64,000 nt of DNA from Paracoccaceae bacterium (GTDB lineage: Bacteria; Pseudomonadota; Alphaproteobacteria; Rhodobacterales; Rhodobacteraceae). The first letter of the stretch is position 1, and the number at the start of each line of letters is the position of its first letter. This document shows, in pieces, positions 43,979 through 55,126 of the stretch. The position numbers were made by a program, and so were the translations under genes. The DNA is taken from contig JANSYP010000001.1 in assembly GCA_024742405.1 (NCBI GenBank), positions 1,054,001 through 1,118,000 on the forward strand, written 5' to 3'. The notes below the pieces were generated by a model, which worked only from the letters and a program-made list of their open reading frames with translations, was not told where the DNA came from and did no database searches.

Positions 43979-46525
43979 ATGCAAAAACTCGCGACCTTCA
44001 AACCCTTTACCGAGATCACGCCAACGGCGTCGATCATCGTGGCGCAGCATGGCGGGCGGGCGAAATGTCTTCAGCGGTTGCGGCGGCTCAACATGCCCAT
44101 GCCCAAGTCGATTGCGCTGAGCTTCGAAGCTGTCCATGGCATCGCCTCTGGACGGATGCCCGATCTCGACAGGCTGATGAGAGTGTTCGATGAGGCCCCG
44201 CTGCTGTCCGTACGGCCGTCCTCGGAGGACCCCGATTGGGGCGGCCCCGGAGCGATCCTGAATATCGGTATGAGCGACACGCGCTATGAGGAAATGATCC
44301 CGCGCAAGGGCGAGGCGGTCGCCAGCCGGCTTTATCTGCGTTTCATTCAGACCTGGGCAGCGCAGGTTGCCCATCTCGACGACGATCTGTTCGACGCCGA
44401 TGCAAGTCCGACTCGGGTGACGGTCGAGGCCGCTCTGCGCGCCTATGAGATGGAGACCGACGAACAGTTCCCACAGGACCCGGCCGTCCAGCTGACCGGG
44501 GTGTTGCGGTCCATGGCGCGCGCGTGGGAGACCACGTCGGCCCGGTTGCTGCGCCAGGCCAAGAACGCGCCGGCCGACGCCGGACTTGGGCTGATCGTGC
44601 AGGGTATGGCGCTTGGCGTTGGACCGGACGAGAGCGGCTCCGGCGTCATCCAGTTCATCGAACCGGTCGCCGGACGGCCCCAGATTACCGGGCGGTACCT
44701 CAGCCAGAGCCAGGGGCGCGACGCGCTCGCCGACCGCGCCGGGGCGATCTACCTGACCCGCGATCCGCGCGGTCCTTCGCTCGAAGAGCTCTGCCCGGAG
44801 GTGTTCGACAAGCTGATCGAATATGGTGAGGAATGCCGGCGCCGTCTGCGCGAGGAGATGCAGATCGAGTTCGTGATCAATTCCGGCAACCTGTCGATTC
44901 TCGATGCCGTTCGGGTACCGCGCAGCGCCCGGGCCAATGTGGCCATCGCCGTATCGATGGCTCGCGACGGTATCCTGACGCCGGCGGAGGCGCTGCTGCG
45001 GGTCGAACCGCGCGCGCTGAACGAATTGCTCCACCGACAGGTGGACCCGATGCACACGGTCACGCCGTTGCTGCAGGGCGTTGCCGCCAGCCCTGGTGCC
45101 GCGACCGGGCGGATCGTCTTCACCTCGGACCGGGCCGAGGCGATGGCGGCCCAGGACGAGGCCTGCATTCTGGTCAAGCGCGAAACCAACCCCGAGGATG
45201 TGCGCGGCATGCACGCAGCCCAGGGTGTGCTGACCGAAAAAGGGGGCATGTCGAGCCACGCGGCCGTGATCGCACGTGGGTTGGGCGTACCCTGCGTCGT
45301 CGGCGCCAACATGATCCGGCTGAACCGCCGCGAGAAGACCCTGCGCCTGCCAGGCGGAAAGCTCCTGCGCGAAGGCGATGTGGTCACGCTCGACGGCAGC
45401 GCAGGGACCCTGATCGACGGTCCGGTCCCGCTCTTGGAGCCAGCGACCGACGCCGCGCTCGGCACCTTGCTGGAATGGGCCGACGAAGTGCGCGATATCG
45501 GTGTCCGGGCCAATGCCGATACCGTGGAGGACGCGAGAATCGCGCGGGATTTCAACGCCGAAGGCATCGGGCTCTGCCGCACAGAGCATATGTTCTTTGA
45601 GGAAAACCGCCTGACGGTCATGCGCGAGATGATCTTTGCGGACACGGCGGAGGCGCGCGCCGATGCGCTCAAGCAGCTCCTGCCGATGCAGCGCAGCGAT
45701 TTCGGACGGCTTTTCGACATCATGGAGGGGCGGCCGGTCTGCATCCGCCTTTTTGATCCGCCGCTGCACGAGTTCCTGCCCCATGACCGCGCGGGCATGC
45801 TGGAGTTGGCCGGATCGCTCGGGCGGCCCCTGGCGGAGGTGCAGCACCGCGTCGAGGCGCTTCAGGAATACAATCCGATGCTCGGGCTGCGCGGCGTGCG
45901 GCTCGGCATCACCGTGCCCGAGATCTACGACATGCAGGCGCGCGCGATCTTTGAGGCGGCGGTGGATGTCGGCAAGACCGGCAACAGGGTGGTGCCGGAG
46001 ATCATGCTGCCGCTGGTCTCGGCCAAACGCGAGGTCGAGGTCGTGCGGGCGCGCATCGACACGATCGCCGCCGCGGTGCGGGCCGATACCGGAGTTGAGA
46101 TCGACTACAAGCTCGGCGTGATCGTCGAGACTCCGCGTGCGGCGCTCAAGGCGGACGAGATCGCCGCGCACTGCGCCTTTCTGAGCTTCGGGACGAACGA
46201 CCTGACGCAGATGACCTATGGGCTTTCGCGCGACGATGCGGGCCGCTTCATGGGCAGCTATACTCGGCAGGGGGTTTTCCCGGAGGATCCGTTCCATGTG
46301 CTCGACCGGGACGGGGTCGGTGAGCTGCTCTCGATCGGGGCGAACCGCGGACGGGCTGCGAAGCCGGATCTGGTGCTGTCGCTCTGCGGGGAACATGGCG
46401 GCAACAGCGAATCGATTGCCTTCTGTCGAGAGGCCGGGTTCGACTATGTCTCCTGTTCGCCCTACCGCGTGCCGGTCGCTCGGCTGGCTGCCGCTCATGC
46501 TGCGCTGAAATCCGCCGAATTCTAG
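43979..46525 (+). CDS. Pyruvate phosphate dikinase-like PEP-utilising enzyme
   Basis: An 848-residue protein with PPDK architecture. The swivelling phosphohistidine domain is intact (VLTEKGGMSSHAAVIARG, catalytic His in SSHAA), as is the C-terminal PEP/pyruvate barrel (CRTEHMFF, LHEFLPH, NPMLGLRGVRLGIT, FGTNDLTQMTYG, and the catalytic Cys in SLCGEHGG). The N-terminal ATP-grasp half is divergent: the glycine-lysine loop reads HGGRAKCL instead of GGKGANL, and the LQTR motif is replaced by ILDAVR. It may use another phosphoryl donor or be regulatory. It follows glyS by 146 bp on the same strand. Confidence 0.8.
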   Translation: MQKLATFKPFTEITPTASIIVAQHGGRAKCLQRLRRLNMPMPKSIALSFEAVHGIASGRMPDLDRLMRVFDEAPLLSVRPSSEDPDWGGPGAILNIGMSDTRYEEMIPRKGEAVASRLYLRFIQTWAAQVAHLDDDLFDADASPTRVTVEAALRAYEMETDEQFPQDPAVQLTGVLRSMARAWETTSARLLRQAKNAPADAGLGLIVQGMALGVGPDESGSGVIQFIEPVAGRPQITGRYLSQSQGRDALADRAGAIYLTRDPRGPSLEELCPEVFDKLIEYGEECRRRLREEMQIEFVINSGNLSILDAVRVPRSARANVAIAVSMARDGILTPAEALLRVEPRALNELLHRQVDPMHTVTPLLQGVAASPGAATGRIVFTSDRAEAMAAQDEACILVKRETNPEDVRGMHAAQGVLTEKGGMSSHAAVIARGLGVPCVVGANMIRLNRREKTLRLPGGKLLREGDVVTLDGSAGTLIDGPVPLLEPATDAALGTLLEWADEVRDIGVRANADTVEDARIARDFNAEGIGLCRTEHMFFEENRLTVMREMIFADTAEARADALKQLLPMQRSDFGRLFDIMEGRPVCIRLFDPPLHEFLPHDRAGMLELAGSLGRPLAEVQHRVEALQEYNPMLGLRGVRLGITVPEIYDMQARAIFEAAVDVGKTGNRVVPEIMLPLVSAKREVEVVRARIDTIAAAVRADTGVEIDYKLGVIVETPRAALKADEIAAHCAFLSFGTNDLTQMTYGLSRDDAGRFMGSYTRQGVFPEDPFHVLDRDGVGELLSIGANRGRAAKPDLVLSLCGEHGGNSESIAFCREAGFDYVSCSPYRVPVARLAAAHAALKSAEF

Positions 46526-46677
46526 AGAACATTTAATATACTGTAATAAATGAAGAAAACTTGATTCATTCTGCGTCGTCTCAGAAAAAATGAGCGAATT
46601 TCTGCGCTTGCAGCCGGTCACGTGGTTTTCACGCCGCCCAGCGTTTAGGCATCTCGGGTTCTATGAGGGACCGTGGA
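46526..46677. other. AT-rich intergenic promoter region
   Basis: This gap of about 150 bp is clearly richer in A and T than the surrounding genome, especially 46526-46600, and probably carries the promoter of the SleB-type hydrolase. No operator could be assigned with confidence. Confidence 0.45.
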
Positions 46678-47379
46678 ATGCAAGTTCAAAACCGTTTTAA
46701 CCGGATCGTTACGCTTTTGTCGGTCTGTGCTGCTCTCGGAGGCGCCGGGGGGGCGCATGCCGATGCTGTCATCAGCAGCTCCACCGCACCATCCGCCACC
46801 ATCGAAAGCCGGCTGCAAAACCTGTTCGGACAAGAGCGCGATGCGCTCGCCACAACACGCCGGGGCCTGCTGACCCGGCTGATGGTGCGCCCGGAGCGCC
46901 GCGACGAAACCGCCGTGCAGCGTGTTGAATACACCAGAGCATGGCTCGCGACCCAGCCTGCCCCAAAGGGCGGCGCAGAATGGCAATGTCTTGCCGAAGC
47001 GCTCTATTTCGAAGCCCGCGGCGAGAGCGTCAAAGGTCAGTTCGGCGTGGCTGAAGTGATCCTCAACCGCGTCGACTCCCGAGCCTACCCGAATACCGTG
47101 TGCGGTGTGATCCATCAGGGAACAGGGCGCAAATATGCCTGCCAGTTCACCTATACCTGCGACGGTCACCCCGAGCATATCCGCGAGAAAAAGGCTTGGA
47201 CACAAGTCGGTCGGGTCGCGCGCGCGATGCTCGACGGCGCGCCGCGCACCTTGACCCGCGGTGCCACCCACTACCACACCCGTGCCGTGAACCCACGCTG
47301 GGCGCGGGTTTATCCGCGCACCACCACGATCGACACGCATCACTTCTACCGCCAGCCGGTCCGCTCCGCGCGGCGGTAA
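46678..47379 (+). CDS. Cell wall hydrolase, SleB family
   Basis: A 233-residue secreted peptidoglycan hydrolase of the SleB/Hydrolase_2 family. A signal peptide ends near GGAHAD. The domain holds the catalytic glutamate region CLAEALYFEARGESVKGQFG, then VAEVILNRVDSRAYPNTVCGV and CQFTYTCDG, ending with THYHTRAVNPRWARV. The ATG at 46678 follows AGGGA at 7 bases. It probably acts in wall remodelling, as no spores are formed in this group. Confidence 0.9.
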   Translation: MQVQNRFNRIVTLLSVCAALGGAGGAHADAVISSSTAPSATIESRLQNLFGQERDALATTRRGLLTRLMVRPERRDETAVQRVEYTRAWLATQPAPKGGAEWQCLAEALYFEARGESVKGQFGVAEVILNRVDSRAYPNTVCGVIHQGTGRKYACQFTYTCDGHPEHIREKKAWTQVGRVARAMLDGAPRTLTRGATHYHTRAVNPRWARVYPRTTTIDTHHFYRQPVRSARR

Positions 47380-47431
47380 GCGACCGCGTCATTCGCGTTG
47401 CGCGCGGCCCGTCCTTGGCCGAGACAGGGGC

Positions 47432-48448
47432 ATGGACGGTTATGTCAGACCCATTGCGCAGACGGACCCGGCGCGCCCGGACGGCGCGCGTGCGCTGGCC
47501 GGCGGGTGGTGCTGGTTCGACCGGGTGGAGCTACTGCACCGTGGTGAACCGCCCAGCGTTCTGGCCGCCTCTGAGCTGCCGGGCGATGTCCTCGACCGGT
47601 TGAGCCGCCCCCGCGCGCCGCTGCTGGGGCTGGACTGGACGCGCCCTGCGATCATGGGGGTGCTGAACGCGACCCCGGACAGTTTCTCCGACGGCGGGCT
47701 CTACGCGGCGCAGGCCGACGCCATCGCCCGTGCACGCGCGATCGCGGAAGAGGGGGCGGACATCCTCGATATCGGGGGCGAGTCCACCCGACCGGGCGCC
47801 GACACCGTGCCGCCGCAGGATGAGGCCGCCCGCGTGGTGCCGGTGATTTCCGCGGTGGCCGCAGTCGGGCCCCGGATCTCGATCGACACCCGCAAGAGCG
47901 CTGTGGCCGAGGCCGCGGTCGCGGCGGGTGCGACGCTGATCAACGATGTGTCCGGGGCGCGGCACGATCCCGCCATCCTCGATGTGGCCGCGCGCCACGA
48001 GCTGCCGATCTGCCTGATGCATTCGCCCGAAGACCCCAAGACGATGCAGCAGGACCCGCGCTACGACGATGTGTTGCTCGACATCTACGACCATCTGGCC
48101 GACCGGATCCGGCTGGCCGAGGCCGCTGGCGTGCCCCGCCACAGGGTCCTGGTCGATCCGGGCATCGGCTTTGGCAAGACGCTGGCGCACAACCTGGCGC
48201 TGCTGCGGCGGCTGACGCTGTTTCACACGCTAGGCTGCCCGCTTCTGGTCGGGGTGTCGCGCAAGAGTTTCATCGGCACTCTGTCGGGCGTGAGCCGCGC
48301 AGAGGACCGCGTGCCGGGTTCCATTGCCGCCGCGCTCGCCGCCGTGGCAAGCGGGGCACAGGTCCTCCGGGTGCACGATGTGGCGGCCACACGTCAGGCG
48401 GTTTCGGTTATGGTGCCGCTGATGAAAACCGGCGGAGATTTGGGATGA
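47432..48448 (+). CDS. folP: Dihydropteroate synthase
   Basis: A 338-residue folate enzyme joining p-aminobenzoate to hydroxymethyl-dihydropterin diphosphate. The signatures are [16 protein letters not shown] and [14 protein letters not shown], with later [22 protein letters not shown] and [10 protein letters not shown]. It has an N-terminal extension of about 70 residues ahead of the TIM barrel. Its stop overlaps the glmM start by 4 bases (ATGA), the folP-glmM order common in proteobacteria. Confidence 0.96.
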   Translation: MDGYVRPIAQTDPARPDGARALAGGWCWFDRVELLHRGEPPSVLAASELPGDVLDRLSRPRAPLLGLDWTRPAIMGVLNATPDSFSDGGLYAAQADAIARARAIAEEGADILDIGGESTRPGADTVPPQDEAARVVPVISAVAAVGPRISIDTRKSAVAEAAVAAGATLINDVSGARHDPAILDVAARHELPICLMHSPEDPKTMQQDPRYDDVLLDIYDHLADRIRLAEAAGVPRHRVLVDPGIGFGKTLAHNLALLRRLTLFHTLGCPLLVGVSRKSFIGTLSGVSRAEDRVPGSIAAALAAVASGAQVLRVHDVAATRQAVSVMVPLMKTGGDLG

Positions 48449-49800
48449 CACGGTCGCTTTTCGGCACCGATGGGGTGCGCGGCGAGGCCAACAGCCACCC
48501 GATGACGGCCGAGATGGCCCTGCGGCTCGGCGCCGCGGTGGGACGCTATTTCCGCCGCGACGGCCAGACGCGCTACCGCGCGGTGATCGGCAAGGACACA
48601 CGGCTCTCGGGCTACATGCTGGAAACCGCGCTGACCGCGGGTCTGACCTCCACAGGCATGAACGTGCTGCTGCTCGGCCCGGTGCCGACGCCGGCGGTGG
48701 GGCTCCTGACGCGGTCGATGCGCGCGGACCTCGGCATCATGATTTCGGCGAGCCACAATCCCAGCACCGACAATGGGATCAAGTTCTTCGGGCCGGACGG
48801 GTTCAAGCTCTCCGACGAGGCCGAGGCCGAGATCGAGGCCATGCTCGGCAGCGAGATCCGGTTGGCGCGGCCCGAGAATATCGGCCGCGCAAGGCGCATC
48901 GACGATGGCCGCGGCCGATATGTCGAGTATGTCAAGACGACCTTTCCTAGGGGGGTGCGGCTCGACGGGCTCAAGGTCGTGATCGACTGCGCCAATGGCG
49001 CGGCCTACCGGGCGGCGCCCGAGACCCTTTGGGAGTTGGGTGCCGAGGTCATTTCCGTGGGCGTGGAGCCCAATGGCCACAACATCAATGACGGCGTCGG
49101 CTCGACCCAGCCGCAGGTGGCGGCGCAGGCCGTCATCGAGCACGGCGCCGATGTGGGCATCTGTCTGGATGGCGATGCCGACCGGGTCACTCTGCTCGAC
49201 GAGACCGGCACGGAGGCCGATGGCGACCAGCTTATGGCGTTGATGGCAGAACGTTGGGCCGAAGACGGGCGGCTGAAAGACGGCACGCTGGTGGCCACGG
49301 TGATGTCCAACCTCGGGCTGGAGGTCCACCTTCAGGGGCGCGGGTTGCAGCTCAAGCGGACGCCGGTCGGCGACCGTTATGTTATGGAGGCGATGCGCAG
49401 CGGCGGCTGGAACCTCGGCGGGGAGCAGTCGGGCCACATCATCATGACAGACTATGCCACGACCGGCGACGGGCTGATCGCTGGGCTTCAGTTCCTTGCC
49501 GAGATGGTGCGTACGGGGCGTCCGGCATCCGAACTGGCGCAACGGTTCGAGCGCTGCCCGCAGCTGTTGAAAAACGTGCGCTATGCGGCGGGCGCCGATC
49601 CGCTTCAGACAGCGTCGGTCAAGGCGGCCATCGCCACCGCGGAAGCCAGGCTGAGGGGCAACGGGCGCCTGTTGATCCGGAAGTCCGGAACCGAGCCGCT
49701 GATCCGCGTCATGGCGGAGTGCGAGAACGAGGATCTGCTGAGCGAAATCGTCGATGGTGTGGCCGATGCGGTCGCCCGACAGGCGACCGCGGCCGAGTAG
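48445..49800 (+). CDS. glmM: Phosphoglucosamine mutase
   Basis: A 451-residue mutase turning glucosamine 6-phosphate into glucosamine 1-phosphate for peptidoglycan and LPS. It begins [17 protein letters not shown], and the phosphoserine loop is [20 protein letters not shown]. The metal loop is [13 protein letters not shown], the sugar-binding loop GEQSGHIIM, and the phosphate loop [12 protein letters not shown]. All active sites are intact. Translationally coupled to folP. Confidence 0.97.
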   Translation: MTRSLFGTDGVRGEANSHPMTAEMALRLGAAVGRYFRRDGQTRYRAVIGKDTRLSGYMLETALTAGLTSTGMNVLLLGPVPTPAVGLLTRSMRADLGIMISASHNPSTDNGIKFFGPDGFKLSDEAEAEIEAMLGSEIRLARPENIGRARRIDDGRGRYVEYVKTTFPRGVRLDGLKVVIDCANGAAYRAAPETLWELGAEVISVGVEPNGHNINDGVGSTQPQVAAQAVIEHGADVGICLDGDADRVTLLDETGTEADGDQLMALMAERWAEDGRLKDGTLVATVMSNLGLEVHLQGRGLQLKRTPVGDRYVMEAMRSGGWNLGGEQSGHIIMTDYATTGDGLIAGLQFLAEMVRTGRPASELAQRFERCPQLLKNVRYAAGADPLQTASVKAAIATAEARLRGNGRLLIRKSGTEPLIRVMAECENEDLLSEIVDGVADAVARQATAAE

Positions 49801-49840
49801 GGGGACGCGTGGCGCCTCCCAACCAGCGTTTTCGGTGCCG

Positions 49841-50827
49841 CTAGGCCGTCAGGGCGTTGTGACCGAAGTAGAGAAACTCGTTTTGCATCCCGGCGATCTC
49901 GGACGCCTCCAGCGAGAGAGTCGCCCCGTCGAGCATCCGGTAGCTCGGCTGCGCAGTCACCCAGTCATCGGCGGTCTGCAGCGTGGTCAGCGTGTAGCTC
50001 GTGGTCTCGCTCAGATAGTGCGTCGGGATCACGACCTTGGGCTGCAGCCGGGCGACGATTTCATCTGCCTGCTCGTAGCTCAGGATATGCTCGGACCCGT
50101 CGACGGGCAGAGTGAGGACATCGATCTGGCCGATCGCGTCCCAGAAAGCCTGGGGCGGGTTATGGCGGTTATCCCCCCAGATCAGGGTCCGGATGCCCCC
50201 GGTTTCGACGACATAGACGACCATGTCCATATGGTTCACGTTGTTGGGTGGGCAGGCCTCGACCCCGAATTCGGCCAAGGCGTTGGTCCAGTTGTACCAG
50301 CCCGGCGCCCGGCACACATGCTTGTCGGCAAAGCCCGTGATCTTGAGATCCGCGAACTCGAAATTGCCGACCATGCGGTCGAGCACCATGGTCGAGACCG
50401 GCCGGTCGATCGCATCGTGATCGAAATGCGTGTGCGTCGACATGCAGATATCAACCTGGGTTTCCGGAAACGCGTTCTTGAACCAGAGCCCCCAAGCGCC
50501 GGAGGGATCGTCACGCCAGGGATCGAACAGAACGCTGGCACCGCCGGGCGAGGTGATCTTGAGCGCGCAATGCCCGTAGAAATCCATGCCTACCGCGCCC
50601 GCAACATCCGTGCCGGTCGATCCTTGCAGGTCGATCACGTGGTTGTTGTTGCCAGGCTGCGTCCAGTCGGTCGATTGGGCCCGCGCAGCGCGCGGCGTCA
50701 GGAGCGTGCCTGCGGCCCCGATGCCCGCGGCCCCGGCGGCCATGAAGAGCGAGCGGCGTGACAGGCCGGGGGCGGTGTCGGTGCGACGACCGTCGACGAA
50801 CAAGGGTGACAGATCTTTGCGGTCCAT
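49841..50827 (-). CDS. Tat-exported MBL-fold metallo-hydrolase
   Basis: A 328-residue metallo-beta-lactamase-fold protein, UlaG-like. The Tat signal has SRRSLFMAAGAAGIGAAG and ends near ARAQ, so the folded, metal-loaded enzyme would be exported. The metal motif is STHTHFDHDAID (HxHxDH), with another histidine in NRHNPP and one in VIPTHYLS. The ATG at 50827 follows AGGAG at 7 bases. Convergent with glmM. Substrate unknown; relatives include lactonases and phosphodiesterases. Confidence 0.85.
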   Translation of the reverse strand: MDRKDLSPLFVDGRRTDTAPGLSRRSLFMAAGAAGIGAAGTLLTPRAARAQSTDWTQPGNNNHVIDLQGSTGTDVAGAVGMDFYGHCALKITSPGGASVLFDPWRDDPSGAWGLWFKNAFPETQVDICMSTHTHFDHDAIDRPVSTMVLDRMVGNFEFADLKITGFADKHVCRAPGWYNWTNALAEFGVEACPPNNVNHMDMVVYVVETGGIRTLIWGDNRHNPPQAFWDAIGQIDVLTLPVDGSEHILSYEQADEIVARLQPKVVIPTHYLSETTSYTLTTLQTADDWVTAQPSYRMLDGATLSLEASEIAGMQNEFLYFGHNALTA

Positions 50828-50923
50828 GCTGGTTCTCCTGAACTCTTGGAATGCGCTCGCGTTCTGCGGCAGGATCACGATAGGACCTCTTTGACGCTCG
50901 GCGTCATCAAATTTTAACGGAAA

Positions 50924-50953
50924 GAGGCGCCGGGAACGGTGTCCCGGCGCCTC
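50924..50953 (-). terminator. Intrinsic terminator after ilvC
   Basis: 12-bp inverted repeat GAGGCGCCGGGA with a 6-base loop, followed on the minus strand by a T-containing stretch (CTTTCCGTTAAAATTTG). It lies 44 bp downstream of the ilvC stop. Confidence 0.85.
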
Positions 50954-50997
50954 CTGTCATCCGGCGGCGCGATGCACCGCCGCGCCGAAAACCGGCG

Positions 50998-53344
<2,347 letters not shown>

Positions 53345-53402
53345 GTCCACCTCTTCGGTCAGAGGCTAGGAGATTGCGCGCCGGCGGCCAAGCCGCAAGC
53401 GC

Positions 53403-53639
53403 TCACCCCCGTGAGATGAGGATCATCGTGACGAAAGCCAGCGCCACCATGATCAGTGCGCCAATGATCAGACCGCCAAAGCCGAACAGAACGGTAATGC
53501 CGATCCAGAGTGCGGCGATGACCCCGACCGCGCCATAGGCCTTGATCTCGTCCGGCGTGACGCGAAGGGGGGCCGGCAACGAAGACGGCTTGCTGGTCTG
53601 CGGCGGTGCAGTGTCGATCATCTCGGTTGTGGTCGTCAC
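53403..53639 (-). CDS. Small two-helix membrane protein, 78 aa
   Basis: A GTG start at 53639 is chosen because GAGGGG lies 7 bases before it. The product has a Thr/Pro-rich N terminus, then two hydrophobic helices (AVGVIAALWIGITVLFGFGG and LIIGALIMVALAFVTMILIS). No family recognised. It lies between a UbiH-type gene and a HAD phosphatase gene on the same strand, with an 89-bp gap to the HAD gene. Confidence 0.65.
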   Translation of the reverse strand: MTTTTEMIDTAPPQTSKPSSLPAPLRVTPDEIKAYGAVGVIAALWIGITVLFGFGGLIIGALIMVALAFVTMILISRG

Positions 53640-53728
53640 GGGTGATCCCCTCGTTGTGGTTGTGTCGCTGGATTGCATGGTACGGATGACAAGTCGGTGT
53701 GGGGCAATGCCGCAGCGCAGCATTGAGC

Positions 53729-54373
53729 CTAACTTAGGGCGTCCAGAAAGCCCGACAACCTGCTGGTGTGGAACCGGATGTGCGGCGCCGGTACGGCTGT
53801 TTCAGCGACATGCACGGTGTGCATTCCGAGCGCATGGGGCACGGCGAGGTTGCGCGGGTCGTCCTCGAACATCGTGGCGCCCTTGCAGTCCAGACCGTCG
53901 CGTTCGAACACGGCGGCAAAGGCCTCGGCATGGGGCTTGGGCCGGTAGCCTGCATGCTCCACCCCGTAGACCGCGTCAAAGAGTCCGTCGAGCCCGAGCG
54001 CTCCGATAACGCGCCGGGCATAGGGGGCCGATCCGTTGGTGTAGACGATGCGCCGGCCCGGCAGCCGGTCGATGGCATCGCGCAGCGCCGGGTCGGGATC
54101 GAGCGCGGCAAAGGAGATATCATGAACATCGACCAGATAGGGCTCCGGGTCGATGCCATGCTCCGCCATCAGCCCGGCGAGGGTCGTGCCATGGTCGTGC
54201 CAGTAATCCCGCCTGAGCTGATCGGCGCGCTCTTCATCGACACCGAGCGTCTCCATCACATAGGCTGTCATGCGGACCTCGATCTGATCGAAGAGGCGCG
54301 CGGAGGGCGGGTAGAGCGTGTTGTCTAGGTCGAACACCCACGCACGGCAGGTCGCAAGGACATGTCTTGGCAT
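53729..54373 (-). CDS. HAD-superfamily pyrimidine 5'-nucleotidase-like phosphatase
   Basis: A 214-residue HAD hydrolase of the SDT1/pyrimidine 5'-nucleotidase group. Motif I is AWVFDLDNTLYPP (both aspartates present), motif II is IVYTNGSAPYARRVIG, and motif III/IV are YRPKPHAEAF and TMFEDDPRNLAVP. It probably dephosphorylates nucleoside or sugar monophosphates. Divergent and overlapping by its 5' end with the nominal open frame of the GntR gene, whose real start is at 54473. Confidence 0.85.
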   Translation of the reverse strand: MPRHVLATCRAWVFDLDNTLYPPSARLFDQIEVRMTAYVMETLGVDEERADQLRRDYWHDHGTTLAGLMAEHGIDPEPYLVDVHDISFAALDPDPALRDAIDRLPGRRIVYTNGSAPYARRVIGALGLDGLFDAVYGVEHAGYRPKPHAEAFAAVFERDGLDCKGATMFEDDPRNLAVPHALGMHTVHVAETAVPAPHIRFHTSRLSGFLDALS

Positions 54374-54472
54374 GGCTCAGACCTAGTCGTTCGGCGCGGC
54401 GCTGCAACGCTGATTGCTTGCAGAATTGTCGCAGGCTTGGCTACGCTAAGGCTACATGCGAGGACTAGAACG

Positions 54473-55126
54473 ATGACATCTGCCCGACCGGCGCAAAAAG
54501 ACGCCTACGCACTGATCCTCGACGCCATCGATATCGGCATCTACAAACCGGGCGACCGTCTGGTTGAATCCGATCTCGCGGAGCGGTTCGGCGTGTCGCG
54601 CACTCCGATCCGCGAAGCGCTGCAGCGGCTGGAGACGCAGTCCCTGCTGGCGAGGGACGGGCGTAGCCTGATCGTCGCATCGCTCGATCACAACCAGCTG
54701 GCGGAACTCTATATCGTGCGTACCGAGCTGGAGGGGCTGGCAGCCCGGCTCGCAGCCAAGCATGCGACAGACGAAGAGATCCAGGTCTTGCGCGACATGG
54801 TCGAAGAGGACCGCACGCTCCTGGACGACACGCCGGCCCTGGCGCGCACGAACCGGCGCTTTCACAAACAGATCCACCTGGCCTCGCACAACCGCTTTCT
54901 GGTCCAGCAGCTGGAACTGGTGCACCGGTCCATGGCGCTGCTGGCCAACACATCGCTCGCTGCGGTGGGGCGTGGCGAGACGGCACTCGCCGAGCATGAC
55001 GCCATCGTCTCGGCGCTGGAAAAGCGTGATGCCGACGCCGCGGACGAGGCGTTGAAGACCCACATCTCGCGCGCCTTTTCGACCCGGCTCAAGCTCGATT
55101 CCGTCAAGCACGATCTGGGGATCTAG
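54473..55126 (+). CDS. GntR family regulator, FCD type
   Basis: A 217-residue regulator with an N-terminal winged helix (DRLVESDLAERFGVSRTPIREALQRLETQSLL) and a helical FCD ligand domain (ELYIVRTELEGLAARLAAKHA, FHKQIHLASHNRFLV, EHDAIVSALEKRDADAA). The histidines in the latter two probably hold a metal that contacts a small acid ligand. The ATG at 54473 follows GAGGAC. Convergent with the glycosyltransferase gene, sharing a CTAG so the two stops overlap by 4 bases. Target unknown. Confidence 0.9.
   Translation: MTSARPAQKDAYALILDAIDIGIYKPGDRLVESDLAERFGVSRTPIREALQRLETQSLLARDGRSLIVASLDHNQLAELYIVRTELEGLAARLAAKHATDEEIQVLRDMVEEDRTLLDDTPALARTNRRFHKQIHLASHNRFLVQQLELVHRSMALLANTSLAAVGRGETALAEHDAIVSALEKRDADAADEALKTHISRAFSTRLKLDSVKHDLGI

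Noticed and set aside
46533-46547. CtrA-like site (TTAA, 7 bases, TAAT) upstream of the SleB-type hydrolase
   Set aside because: The second half-site does not match the consensus, and AT-rich DNA gives such matches by chance.
43829-46621. 930-codon open frame on the minus strand opposite the PPDK-like gene
   Set aside because: It mirrors the codon pattern of the real gene in a GC-rich genome and has no family-like motifs. The plus strand has clear PPDK signatures.
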